Of a DNA stretch of 47,366 nucleotides, positions 30,497-41,434 are shown in pieces. The notes beneath the pieces are model-generated. The model did not search any database, was not told the DNA's origin, and worked only from the letters and a program-made list of their open reading frames with translations. The position numbers and the translations under genes are program-made. This DNA is from Nemertoderma westbladi (taxonomy: Eukaryota > Xenacoelomorpha > Nemertodermatida > Nemertodermatidae), in contig JAUCBJ010003895.1 in assembly GCA_032718475.1 (NCBI GenBank), positions 1-47,366 on the forward strand. The letters run 5' to 3'. Numbering within the stretch: position 1 is the first letter of the stretch; the number at the start of each line of letters is the position of its first letter.

Positions 30497-32461
30497 TATC
30501 ACCGTTTCCTCCCCAACATCGCAGGATGCCTCGCCCCTCTCCACGAGGCCACCAAGTCCACCCCTGGAGCGTTTGCTTGGAACTCTGAGTGTGCCAACGC
30601 ATTCGCCGCCGCCAAGCGTGCCCTCGCCGACGCCGCTCTATTGTGCCACCCCCGGACATCCGACTTCCTGTCTGTGTCGTGCGACGCCTCCGGCACCGCC
30701 ATAGGAGCCTCCCTCGATCAGCGCGCATCGGCTTCAGAGGACTGGCAGCCACTCGCTTTCTTCTCCCGCAAGTTGTCCTCGGCCGAGAAGAAATACAGCG
30801 TTTTTGACCGCGAGCTCCTCGCCATGTTCGCGGCCATCTGCCATTTCCGACATTTCGTCGAGGGCCGGCCCTTCATTATCTACACTGACCACCGCCCTCT
30901 GACCTTCGCATTCGCCAACACCGCCGAGCGTTCCCCCCGCCAGACACGCCACTTGGCCTTTGTGTCGGAATTCTCTACCGACGTCCGACACATTTCCGGT
31001 AAGGTCAACGTCGTCGCCGACGCTCTTTCCCGGTCCGACGACTGCACACCCGCCTCTAACCCACTAGTCGGTGCTCTCCTCGCGCCCGAGGTCGACTTTG
31101 CCGCCCTAGCCGCGGCTCAGACAGCCGCCTCGGTCGAGATCTCGGCCTACAGGACATCCATTTCCGGCCTCCACCTGGCCGACATACCATGCCGCGACTT
31201 CACGGTCTTGTGCGACACCTCGACGGGCCGGAACCGCCCCGTCGTCCCGGATGGCTGGCGCGGCCGGATCTTCGAGGCCATCCATGGCCTCTCACATGCC
31301 GGTCCAAAGCCCACCATCCGCGCCATCTCCGAGCGTTTTATCTGGCATGGGATGAAGAAAGACGTGCGCCGACGCTGCCTCGAGTGCGCCGCCTGCCAGG
31401 CCTCCAAGGTCGGCCGCCATGTCCATGCGCCACTAGAAAGTCGCCCTGCCCCTGAGGCCCGATTCGAGAGCCTCCACATAGACATCGTTGGTCCACTTCC
31501 ACCATCGGAAGGCCACGGCTACCTATTCACAATCATCGACAGGTTCACACGGTGGCCTGAGGCCATCCCCATTATCGACGCCACCGCTGAGACGTGTGCC
31601 CGCGCACTTCTACGGGGCTGGATCGCCAGGTTCGGGATACCCGGGGACATCACCTCCGATCGCGGGGCGCAGTTTACCTCTCACCTGTGGGCCGAGCTTC
31701 ACAACCTCCTCGGCATCTCGGCCTCCACTACTACATCCTACCACCCACAGGCGAATGGGATGATCGAGCGACTCCATCGCCAACTCAAGGCATCGCTCAA
31801 GGCCCGCCTACATGGACCAAAATGGATGGACGAACTCCCACTAGTCCTACTCGGGATCAGGACGGCTTGGAAGGAGGACCCTGGCTGCTCACCCGCCGAC
31901 CTCGTCTATGGCACCCCCCTCCACGTGCCTGGCGAGTTCGTGGGCCCTGGGTCCGCGCGAACAGAGACTCCATCCTCAGCTTTCGTCTCCGACCTCAAGG
32001 AACGCCTCAAGTCAGCTGTTCCCCCGCCGACAAACTTCCACGGCTCACCGTCAACCTCCCACATCCCGGCATCCCTGGCCTCGACAGGTTACGTGTATGT
32101 ACGCCGTGGTGGTCATGTAGGACCTCTCAACCGCCCCTATGCTGGCCCCTACAAAATCATTAAGGTGGAGCCAAAAACTTTCCTCCTTGACCTCAATGGC
32201 CGCCTGGATCATGTCTCCATCGACAGACTGAAGATTGCCTTCATTCCGCGGCCGCCCACGATCCCACCGGCACCGTTGGCATCTTCGTCAGATCCCGACC
32301 TTCCGGCGCCTTCCTACGCTGCCGTAGCAGCCACTCCAGCACGACATACCAGTCCTTACGCCAGGCCCAAGGCCCACTCGAAACCTCCCACCACGACGTC
32401 GTCCACGTTTCAGACTCGTTCCGGCCGACAGGTCCGCCGTCCGGAAAGATATACCACCTAA
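30497..32461 (+). CDS. RT tail, RNase H, integrase (Ty3/CsRn1-like), truncated pol
   Basis: The open frame runs to TAA at 32459-32461. It begins in the end of RT (YHRFLPNIAGCLAPL). RNase H follows (SCDASGTAIGA, DRELLAMF, YTDHRPL, DALSR), then the integrase zinc finger (H..H...C..C around HGLSHAG and CLECAACQ) and catalytic D, D, E in LHIDIVGPLP, TSDRGAQF and NGMIERLHR. A GPY/F-like module closes it (PYAGPYKIIKVEPKTFLLDL). There is no start codon after the LTR; the frame opens inside the LTR. All RNase H and integrase catalytic residues look intact, yet the product could not be made in the usual Gag-Pol context. Confidence 0.88.
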   Translation, partial: YHRFLPNIAGCLAPLHEATKSTPGAFAWNSECANAFAAAKRALADAALLCHPRTSDFLSVSCDASGTAIGASLDQRASASEDWQPLAFFSRKLSSAEKKYSVFDRELLAMFAAICHFRHFVEGRPFIIYTDHRPLTFAFANTAERSPRQTRHLAFVSEFSTDVRHISGKVNVVADALSRSDDCTPASNPLVGALLAPEVDFAALAAAQTAASVEISAYRTSISGLHLADIPCRDFTVLCDTSTGRNRPVVPDGWRGRIFEAIHGLSHAGPKPTIRAISERFIWHGMKKDVRRRCLECAACQASKVGRHVHAPLESRPAPEARFESLHIDIVGPLPPSEGHGYLFTIIDRFTRWPEAIPIIDATAETCARALLRGWIARFGIPGDITSDRGAQFTSHLWAELHNLLGISASTTTSYHPQANGMIERLHRQLKASLKARLHGPKWMDELPLVLLGIRTAWKEDPGCSPADLVYGTPLHVPGEFVGPGSARTETPSSAFVSDLKERLKSAVPPPTNFHGSPSTSHIPASLASTGYVYVRRGGHVGPLNRPYAGPYKIIKVEPKTFLLDLNGRLDHVSIDRLKIAFIPRPPTIPPAPLASSSDPDLPAPSYAAVAATPARHTSPYARPKAHSKPPTTTSSTFQTRSGRQVRRPERYTT

Positions 32462-32515
32462 CATTCATCGCCACTATTAGGGATTTATCGTGTTACCACA
32501 CTTGAGGGGGGGTTA

Positions 32516-32790
32516 TGTAGCGATACTGTATGCGGGACTTAGGAGATATACAGTAGTGGCGTCCCTAGTTGCCTAGCAACGGACGATGTGGAGTTTTACA
32601 TACAGACTGTCCATCTATCATCTTTTGGTACCGTACACTGCAGTACCGGCACGCTGTGTGCTATACGGATGACTGCGGCCCTATCCCGGTATATCTATAT
32701 CTTTACAGTAGCAATGCATTGCTAACTATTATTATTATAATACATAATAACCCGCGCTTCGATTTATTCATTGAGAATAACGCCGCTACA
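32516..32790 (+). repeat. CsRn1-like 3' LTR with polypurine tract
   Basis: It matches the 5' LTR. A polypurine tract (TTGAGGGGGGG at about 32502-32512) lies three bases upstream. Confidence 0.9.
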
Positions 32791-33248
32791 ATGCCATCAA
32801 TGATGCTGACGACAGCAGGCAATCATCCCAGGCATGGAAATCGATCAACTTGCTTACTGGGCGGAAAAGCCAACCAACCACCAAGGTTAAGGCTGAATCA
32901 CCAGGAAGGCCCACTTTGAAAAGCTCCTCAATAATGACAGGGTATTGCCTGATAACTTTATAGAAGTAAAAGTGTCTGAGTCTGTACTCCCAGATATTCC
33001 CATTGGCAATATCTCCTTTGCAGAAGTGAAGGCTGCTGCAAAGAGCATTAAGACCAATCGTGCCAGTAGAGTAGATGGTGTTCCCCCTGAGGTCTTTAAA
33101 ATACCTGAGTGTTTAAAGCTCATCTATCCCATCATAGTAGACATGTACCGTACAACAAGAGTCACACAAGAAATGAGAAACAAATAAGTTGGTGCCAGTT
33201 CCCTAGAAGGGCAACCTAACACTCTATGGTTCTTTTCGGAGAATCTCA

Positions 33249-34556
33249 TTGATCTCGATTGCTGCAAAGCTATACAATAGAATTATATTAAATCGCATCA
33301 GGGATCCCATTGAGAGACTGCTCCGTGGAAATCAGAATGGGTTCCGTAAAGGTCGTGGGACCATGGAGCCCATTTTGGCACTTAGAAGGATAATTGAAGA
33401 GTTATCAAAAAAGAAAGACAGGCATCTGGCTGTTATCTTTGTTGACTTCTTCAAGGCCTTTGATTCAGTCTCTCGCTCACGTATGTTCAGCATACTTTCA
33501 TTATATGGGATTCCTGATGAAATTATTGCAGCAATCAGATCAGTATACGATGGTTCGACAACATTTGTGTCTACTGTTGACGGTGACACAGAACCATTTG
33601 AAGTGTTATGGGGCGTCCTCCAGGGAGACACACTTGCACCATTCTTGTTCATAATTGTGGTTGAATATGTTCTACGCATGTCCTTAGATCATCATAATGA
33701 TGATGGGGTGATGATAACTCCACCTACTGGCTCCAGAAGTCGAGGAAATCCTGCCAAGTACCTAACTGATCTAGACTTTGCTGATGACTTAGGAGTACTC
33801 TCAGAATCACTAGAGGGAGCCCAACGGCTCCTCAGCTCATTAGAACATGCTGCTTCTAGTGTTGGTCTTTTTATTAACTCCAGAAAGACCAAAATTTTGA
33901 CAGTTAACTTTGAAAGTCCTCAGCAAGTCTCTGATCGGATGAGCATAAGCTCAAAAGATGGTATGCTTGAGCATGTGGACGACTTCTGTTACCTGGGATC
34001 ATGGATCCGGAAGTCAGGTGAGGACCTTCGAATACGTAAGCGAAAGGCATGGGCAGCCTTGAATGGGCTTTTCAGGATTTGAAAGTCACCGAGAATTAAT
34101 CGGAAACTTAAGGTCCGATTATTTAGAGCAGCAGTAGTTCCAGTACTCCTTTATGGGAGTCCATGCTGGGCTCTAACTGCTGAGGACACCAACTCTCTGG
34201 ATGGCACATTCACAAGAATGCTACGCCGGGTTCATTGTGTCAAGTACAATGCACACATCTCCAACCAGACACTATATAACATTGGAGGTGTCTCATTGCT
34301 TCCCCAAAGCTTGACATTAGAACAAAATCGCCTCCGCTTTGAGGGACATTGCTTTCGCCGTGAGGACCAACCAGTGCATAATCTTGTACTTTGGCAGCCT
34401 CATGGAGTGAATAAGCATGGTGGACAGCCCATGACTTTCTTGAGACGCATCTTAAAGGACACTGGCCTTGAAGATGCGGATGATCTAGCAAATGTCATGG
34501 GTGATAGGGAGTTGTGGCGGTGCAATTTTGTCGATAAGCCGGCACAGCATTCTTAA
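33249..34556 (+). pseudogene. LINE reverse transcriptase with in-frame stop
   Basis: A long frame encodes SIAAKLYNRIILNRI, NGFRKGRGTMEPILALRR, VIFVDFFKAFDSVSRSRM, GVLQGDTLAPFLFIIVVEYV and LDFADDLGVLS (RT fingers, palm and catalytic FADD), then the thumb. An in-frame TGA at 34080-34082 interrupts it. The same frame continues through LFRAAVVPVLLYGSPCWALT to TAA at 34554-34556. Upstream, the frame at 32945-33187 (DGVPPEVFK) is in another register. RT palm residues are intact but the copy cannot make a full protein. Confidence 0.85.
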
Positions 34557-34739
34557 AAATGCAGCTGCAATGTAGCATGCCGATCCTAGTAGTAGTTAGA
34601 CCATTAGCAGCACTGGCGAGGGGTCGATTCGCCCCCCCCCCCACTGTATTTTTGTAATCATCCAATAAAATCCTATGAAATTTGTGCTGTAGGTGAAAAA
34701 ATTATAGAAGAACATTTTCAAAGCCAAAAAATTGAAAAT

Positions 34740-35300
34740 TTCATAAGGTGGGTATAATAATTTTCATGAAAAATAGAAGTAGTCCCAGGACAAAATATAC
34801 ATTTTATAGGTTTTCTGGACCGCTGAATCAATTGATAGTATTATAGAAGCCTGAAGACTTAGTGGTTCGGCATTTTTTGTGCACCAAAATTAGGGAGTGG
34901 CACTTATTCAAATTTTGAAAAAGTACCACGCCCAAATTTTGGTGTACCAATAATGACATACCACTAAGACTTGAGGCTTCAATATTACTTTCAATTGATT
35001 CAGCGGTCCAGATAACCTAAAAAAATGGGTTGAAATGAAAAACTTGTGGTATTTTCTGAATATCGTTATTTTGAAAATTTGAAGTAAGCCTACTTGCCAC
35101 GCCCTAATTTTGGTGCACAAAAAATGATGTACCACTAAGAATTGAGTCTTCTATATTACTTTCAATCGATTAAGCGGGCCAGAAAATCCATAAAAATGCA
35201 ATGAAATCAAAACTTCGGAGTATGTAAAGAATATTGCAATTTGGAAAATTTGAAGTGCCACGCCCTAATTTTAGTGCACCAAAAATGACGTACCACTTCC
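34740..35300. repeat. About 170-bp repeat with an inverted copy (foldback satellite)
   Basis: Two direct units starting ACGCCC-AATTTTGGTG (near 34928 and 35098) and the start of a third (near 35258) carry the block TACCACTAAGA...TTGAGTCTTC...ATTACTTTCAAT. An inverted copy at about 34800-34905 (CTGGACCGCTGAATCAATTG) precedes them. No gene is seen; minus-strand frames here are repeat artefacts. Confidence 0.7.
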
Positions 35301-35739
35301 CTTACATACTTATATAGAGTAGTAGAGTGCTCCATACGAATCAGAATCAATAAAAAAGCCCCAACATAAAGAATTACTAACTCACAAATGACCTTGTAAA
35401 ATTCGAAAATTTCAAAAAATTTCTGCTGTGGACCAAATTTTGAGGAGGCATCGTCGTTTTTTGCAAAAGATGCGCCATTAAATTTGACTAATTCTCGTAA
35501 AAAATTGTGCTGGTACATAATGTGGTTATATAGATACAGCAATAAAAAACTAGGAAGGGGTCGATTCGCTTATGATCCATCCGATCTCACTTCACTTAAA
35601 GACTTTCACATGCTTCGAATAGATTATGTACTGGTATACCGGTACTGTTACGGGTATGGTTCGACTCCCTTTGATAGAATACTCCACATACATTTGGCAG
35701 TTTGGGGCGAACATAAACATGAGTTAATGTGTGGCAGTA
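35301..35739. other. Intron 1, no supported gene
   Basis: AT-rich sequence with short open frames on both strands, none with recognisable features. Confidence 0.4.
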
Positions 35740-38700
35740 CAGCTGTTGCACCCGAGTAGCCGAGCCAGAAGCTTGGAGCAGGGTCAAGGGCAACATGTCA
35801 AGGTAAATGTGGCTGGACACCGGGTGATGGCAGTGAGTTACTTTAAAATAACTTTCGCATTGGCAGCTTGGCATCGATGTCATACAGTAGAAGTCTACAG
35901 TCAAACTACTCAAAAAGTTCCATGCATTCTCAAGTCCTAGCTCCTCGGTTAGTCCAGTTTGCCTGTAGCGCAAGCGCAGCAGTGCAGCAGTAGTGATACA
36001 CCAAAAGTCCAGGTCGCCAATGACACTGTGGCAGGCAGAGGTGGCAAATTGTTTGAGTACAATTTATATACAATACACGTTACTGTGTATTGGGGTACTG
36101 GTATTACAGTTAGTGCATAGTGCCATGGAATAAAGTTACAACCTGACAATATGTCAGTCCGTTTCACTTCCATTTCCACCTGTCCTTACTTAAGCAGTTA
36201 AGTCTGTATGTCTGCATAATATCAACACTTCCATGGTTGCTGCTGCCAAGCCAATAATGGGTGGGTGGCGCTAACGACCTAAAGACGGTACCGGTAACAT
36301 ACAACAGTACAGCATACAGGTACGGTTGCAGTTACGGTGCCACTGCAGCAGTCTGCCAGTACCGGCACTGCTAAACATATGTTTAGTCAGATTGTACAGT
36401 ACATGATATGGCTACTGGCTGAATAGTCACGACATCGAAATTCAGACATCCAGAAATTGCAGGACACCCTACCGCACGTACAATACTGCAGTACCCCTCT
36501 GCACCCTGACAACCACAGAACCAGCCTTGACAGCTAGGCTTACCTCGTACAGCAACAGCAGTACGGTATATATCCTTCAGTCTCCTTACGATCACTTAAT
36601 AATTTTGTATAGATTAATTTATTATAATTACATGACAGTTATACAGGTGGTGCACAAATTAAACTTGGAAAATTTCTAAACTTTTTCCAGACTACACGTG
36701 TACCAAGTTTGGATAGATTTCATCGAGATTTGTCTGAGTTATTAACGTTTAAAATTGAACACAACAGAATGACAGAACAACAGACACACTGATTGAGTTA
36801 AGGTACCCATATGCTAAGCTCACTTACTTTCGCCCCACAATATTTTGTAAGATTACGAAAAATGATACATGAATTTATACACGTTCGTGGGGCCTTCACG
36901 CAGGACGAGGCCCAGTTATGAGATACAAATTAAAATTCGACTGTATCACAAAATCAGTATTTGAGAAATTTAACCATACCGACAATCAATCAAAGAAATG
37001 GGGACAGTACGTGTTCAGCCCTTTTAATCTGCACCCCCCCCCCCCCCCTTCCTACCAACCAATACATAACCATGACATCTACCACCCAAGGGGCGGAAGG
37101 GTAGCATAAACTTATTTCCAATCACATGTTCAATATGCGAAGCCATGTGGTTTATAGGAAATATCGAGAATTTGAGAAAATCGAGAATACGAGAAACTCG
37201 ATCGAAATACCTGCTCATCCCAGTATCCGTCCGTAGTCACCAGAAAGCTGCGGTTTATTCCCGTAGAACAGTAGAATTCCTGCAGCTTCCGACCCAATTC
37301 GACAACGAATTCGCCCCACACTTTTGCGTGGCAGAGAACGTAATCCGGTGCGATACACGTCTGCCCGACTTTCAACAATTTCCCCCAGGCGATCCCAGGA
37401 TCCGGCTGTCTGGGCTGCCACTAAACCCAAATCGCAATCCTCGTCGATTCGTCCAGTCGTCGACGTAAGTCGGACTCTTCCCACCGCACTCCAAGGTGGG
37501 TGGCTTGAATGAGGCATGAGGAACTTGGCAGTAGCCCGCATTATGATCCGACTGACCGCCGTATTCCCAGTGTAGTAAATAGAATCTTACTGACAAGCAA
37601 GCAATTCCGTAGTATTTATTCCTCAGTTAATCGCATCTTGCTGCCACTCGGCTGCTCGGGTCCAGATACATCGGACTGTCGGAAGCTGTTTAGATGAAGA
37701 AGTTGTTTAGATGGATGTTTAGACGACAAATGACCTAAAGACGTTACCACCAGTAACTCTGTACCACTGTAACAGTTAACAGTACCGGTACCGTACTGTA
37801 ATCCTGTAGTCTCCTAGCAACCAGCTGATGCTAAGCCTAATAATTTTTGGGTAGATTAATTTATTATAACCGTAAGACAGTTACACAGATGCTGCATGAA
37901 GACCCCACGCGAATTCAACTTGGAACATTTCTAAACTTTGGCCGGACTACATGTGTACCAAGTCTGGTTAAATTTCATTAACATTTGGCTGAGTTATTAA
38001 CGTTTAAAATTGGAGACGACAGAACGACAGAACAACAGATCAACAGAACAACAGATCAACAGGACAACACGTTCGTGGGGCCTTCGCGCAGCACGAGGCC
38101 CAGTTATGAGATACAAATTAAAATTGAGCGACTGTATCACAAAATCAGGTTTTGAGAAATTTACCCACACCACCAATCAATCAAAGAAAGGGGGACAGTA
38201 TGTGTTCAGCCCTTTTAATCTGCACCCCCCCCCCCCCCCCTCCCCTTCCCACCAACCAATACATAACCGCGACATCTACCACCCACGGGCTGACGGGGCG
38301 GAAGGGTAGCACAAACTTATTTCCAATCGCACGTTCAATATGTGAAGCCATGTGGTTTATAGGAATATAATAAACGCAGTACTCGTCTTCATTATAAGCC
38401 TCGTTGAGATCGTCCTGTTTTGTATTTAAATATATTTCTTAAACGCTGGCTGATGATCTTTATAACAATAATAACAAGGGATGTGTTCAATATGTGAAGC
38501 CAGGTGGTTTATATAATAATAATAGTCAACGCAGTACTCGTCTTCATTATAAGTCTCGTGCTCGTCCTGTTTTGTATTTAAATATCTTTCCTAAACGAAG
38601 ACTGACAATCTTTATAATGCGTTAAATAGGCGAAGCCAGGTATGGTTTTGGTTTATAGGAATATAGTCTACGCAGCACTCATTCATCATGAGCCGAGTTA

Positions 38701-40120
38701 TAGTGTGGCAATATAGATGCAGTAGTTGCACCCGACCAGCCGGAAACTCAGAGCAATAGGCCTACTGCTTGTACAATGCGTGTCAATTTCAATACCGCCG
38801 GGCACTGGGTGATGGCAGAGCAAGATTAAAAAACCGGATTATTTCATCCTCAGTTACGGTTAGTCCAGTTTGCCCGTAGTGGCAGCGATACCGAAAGTCG
38901 AAGTCAACAGACAGAGGCGGCCTTGGTGGTGAGTTGTTTGATTTCAATTCCAACACTTCTCTGGGCAGCTGGGTAGACTCTGGTAGTGGGTACCTGATCT
39001 TAGAATGCCAGTCAGCTGGTTAGTCTGCATAACTTCCATTGTTGCAGTTGCCAAGTCGATGGAAAGTTGGTAGGCGTAGGGGTAGGCCTATTGCTATTGT
39101 TGTATTGGCAGATTGGTATGTACATCTACATCTGATTATAACAGTTCAGCCAGTTGCCGGTGCCGTCGGTCGTACCAATACATAGTCTTTAATTAACATA
39201 TTTAACCGTTAACAAGACACCAAGAGTAGAAACCGCAAACGATCAAATTCATTTTCTTCCATCGCTGACAGGAGCGTAGAAATGCGGTATAGTGCTGTCG
39301 TAGTTCAGTACTGGTACCGTACCAGTAGTTCTGTAGTTGGCACTTGCTACCAGTCCGGTTCTACAGTCTGACGGTAGTAGGGCGGTACGGCGCCAACGGA
39401 CCCTCTAATCTAATTCAGGACTGCAGTCCAGCACTCCAGAGTCCACACTGCAGTGCATAGCATGGCAGCATGGCTAATTAGGGCCTACATAATTAGTCCT
39501 GTCCTGTACCACGTACCATTATACGTGATCTATAATCACTGCACCGGTACTGCGGTACCAGTCAGCCAGTACCGTAAAACACCGAATACAGTATGGTATT
39601 GCAGTATTGCTGTATTGTCTGATTGCAGGATTCCTGATTCAGGGATTGACATTGAGTTTAGTACCGGTACAGGCAGACAGGCCACAATGGTATTACTGTA
39701 GTACTGTAATTTCGTAATTTGCTAGAAACCCTGAAAAACCCTGAAAAAGCTGATTTAGTCTCCTAGCAACCTGCTGATGTCAAACGTTATAATTTTGGTT
39801 AAATAAATTTATTATAACTGTAAGACAGTTACACTGGTGCTGCACGAAGGCCCCAAGCAAATTCAACTTGGAAAATTTCTAAACTTTTGACAGACTATTT
39901 GTGTACCAAGTTTGGTTACATTTCATCGAGGATTGATCGAGTTATTAACATTCAAAATTGAACACTGCGAAAAAAGCGACAGAACGACAGGTTGATTAAT
40001 GGTACCCCTACGCTAAGGCTCACTCACTTCGTGGCTCGCCCCACAGAGCAACAGACACACCGATTGAGTTAGTGGTACCTGTATGCTAAGCTCGCTTACT
40101 TTCGTCGCTCGCCCCACATG
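35740..40120. repeat. Long intron repeat family, two long units and one partial
   Basis: Module X (TTGCACCCGA...GGGTGATGGCAG, GGTTAGTCCAGTTTGCC) occurs at about 35745-36060 and 38722-38945. Module Y (GACAGTTA-ACA, CAACTTGGAA-ATTTCTAAAC, GTGTACCAAG-TGG, GAGTTATTAACGTT) occurs at 36600-36790, 37850-38035 and 39790-39970. Module Z (GTGGGGCCTTC, AGATACAAATTAAAATT, C run, ACCAACCAATACATAACC) occurs at 36888-37150 and 38075-38365. The order X-Y-Z or X-Y suggests copies of one non-coding element of 1.4 kb or more, partly duplicated. Its class is unknown. No protein is supported. Confidence 0.65.
38333..38690. repeat. About 145-bp tandem repeat, 2.5 copies
   Basis: Units start at 38333, 38484 and 38621 (GTTCAATATGTGAAGCCA, or a degenerate form in the third) and contain ACGCAGTACTCGTCTTCATT and CGTCCTGTTTTGTATTTAAA. 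Periods are 151 and 137 bases. It follows the Z module directly. Confidence 0.75.
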
Positions 40121-40235
40121 AATTTGTACATGAAACGGTACATGAATTTAATTGTCCCAGAGGTAGCCTACATAGGTGTTAATACCCTATTCCTTCCTGA
40201 TTGATGTTTTAGCCAAGATTTCTCCCTATTTCCAG

Positions 40236-40349
40236 GACATACAGCCACACTAAAGATGGTTTTTCTACAGCATGGTGGATTGCTGACATGGAAAATGATT
40301 ACATCGTAACTATGGTAACTATTACTATAAGTTCAAAATTGAGCGGATC
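40236..40349 (+). CDS. Secreted PAN/FTP-lectin-like gene, exon 2
   Basis: This 114-bp exon is too short for ordinary ORF calling. It is preceded by a pyrimidine-rich acceptor (CTCCCTATTTCCAG) and followed by the donor GTAAGT. Its first base completes the Gly codon left by exon 1, and it encodes TYSHTKDGFSTAWWIADMEN and on to KLSGS, residues 142-180. This is the middle of the FTP domain, with the typical HTK....WW..D pattern. The Arg-x-Asp of the usual fucose-binding pocket is not seen 27 residues after the His, so classical fucose binding is doubtful. The intron before it is 11,562 bp. Confidence 0.82.
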
Positions 40350-41434
40350 GTAAGTATTTTAATTGTATATATTTTTTAAAATATGACATAAATTTGTTTG
40401 TTTTCATGTAGTATGCGATTTTTCGCTTAAACTTGCGAGCTTAGACAATGATATGACGGTGTGATATATTATTGAGTTATGTGTTTAAGATAATAAGTTT
40501 TGCGTTTGAGATTATTCGATAATTGTTTGAGATAATTTGTTAATTGTTTGAGAAATGTTTTTTTTTATTATAATATGTTTAAGAGTTCGAGATCCTTAAT
40601 TTAATATTTGAGATAACTTGTAGTGTCTAGTATTGATGTCCTAAATTTTCCCCGGTTACTCAGAGTCTCTGATATACTACACCTGCACTACACCTACACG
40701 CTACGTCAACACATCTACGTGTAGGCAGGTTAGTAAAGAAGCAGGTTACAAAGGCGGTTTGAAAGGGACCAAAAGAATAAACGAGTGTTAGAAATATTGT
40801 AAAAAACCCAATATAATTGAGAATTCCATTCCACTGTACATTCCCTACCATAAAATGGAGGGGGGGGGGGGTGGAATTTACCAAGTCGGCCATAAAGTTA
40901 TCCAACAGGGCATAGGCATACCAGCAACGGGATGATGCAACAGGGCCATTTGGGCAGTGGACTTATAATCCACCTCAGTGGGTTAGAAGCTAACAAAGGC
41001 CTAAGGGAGGCTAAGGATTTTTGGGCGTGCTGAGCTGACCAATGGGTGGCCAGCACATGTCAGTTTGGGAGTGTATCAATTGGAGGCCAGAGAAACGTGT
41101 CAGCCTACAGGCATATTTCCACATTTACATATATATATACGGTCATGTGTATTCCAACTCAATTGGCATTTATTAGTTATAGACGATGAACAGTTTTCAC
41201 CATCAGCCATAACCAATATTGATTGAGGTGTAATTATTTACCGGTGAATTAACATTCTGACATATATTATAACGACTATTCATCATCAGAACTCTTATTT
41301 CACTACGCCTTCGGCCATCCAGTATTCCCTTAGCGCGGCGAAGCGTATGAAAGCATCATCAGTCAATCCAGGCAGGATCCCACGCCAACCAGGATACCGT
41401 CACATTGAGAATCAATATTATTCAGATGGTGTTC

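Larger units (their letters stand above)
30212..32790 (+). mobile_element. Internally deleted CsRn1-like Ty3 retrotransposon
   Basis: Two 275-bp LTRs (30212-30486 and 32516-32790) start TGTAGCGATACTG and end GCCGCTACA; I saw no difference between them. The 2-kb interior encodes only the end of RT, RNase H and integrase, so Gag, protease and most of RT are gone. Integrase and termini resemble the CsRn1/Kabuki clade. It lies inside the LINE, whose coding resumes on the far side. A clear 5-bp target duplication is not visible (GATTA left, ATGCC right). Confidence 0.88.
29916..34600 (+). mobile_element. 5'-truncated LINE, split by a Ty3 element
   Basis: The left part (29916-30211) encodes RYEVLATEAADHCKGYTAF and on to LINQQVDY. 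The right part (32791-34600) resumes with INDADDSRQ...AWKSINLLTGRK, so the element was continuous before the CsRn1-like element inserted. The endonuclease is absent. The reading frame shifts in the linker and before motif 0 of RT (32900-33250). The 3' end has a short (TAG)n tail and matches positions 1-200. Confidence 0.85.

Noticed and set aside
30399-32474. Several antisense and out-of-frame ORFs across the CsRn1-like pol
   Set aside because: They are shadows of a GC-rich real coding frame with clear RNase H and integrase motifs.
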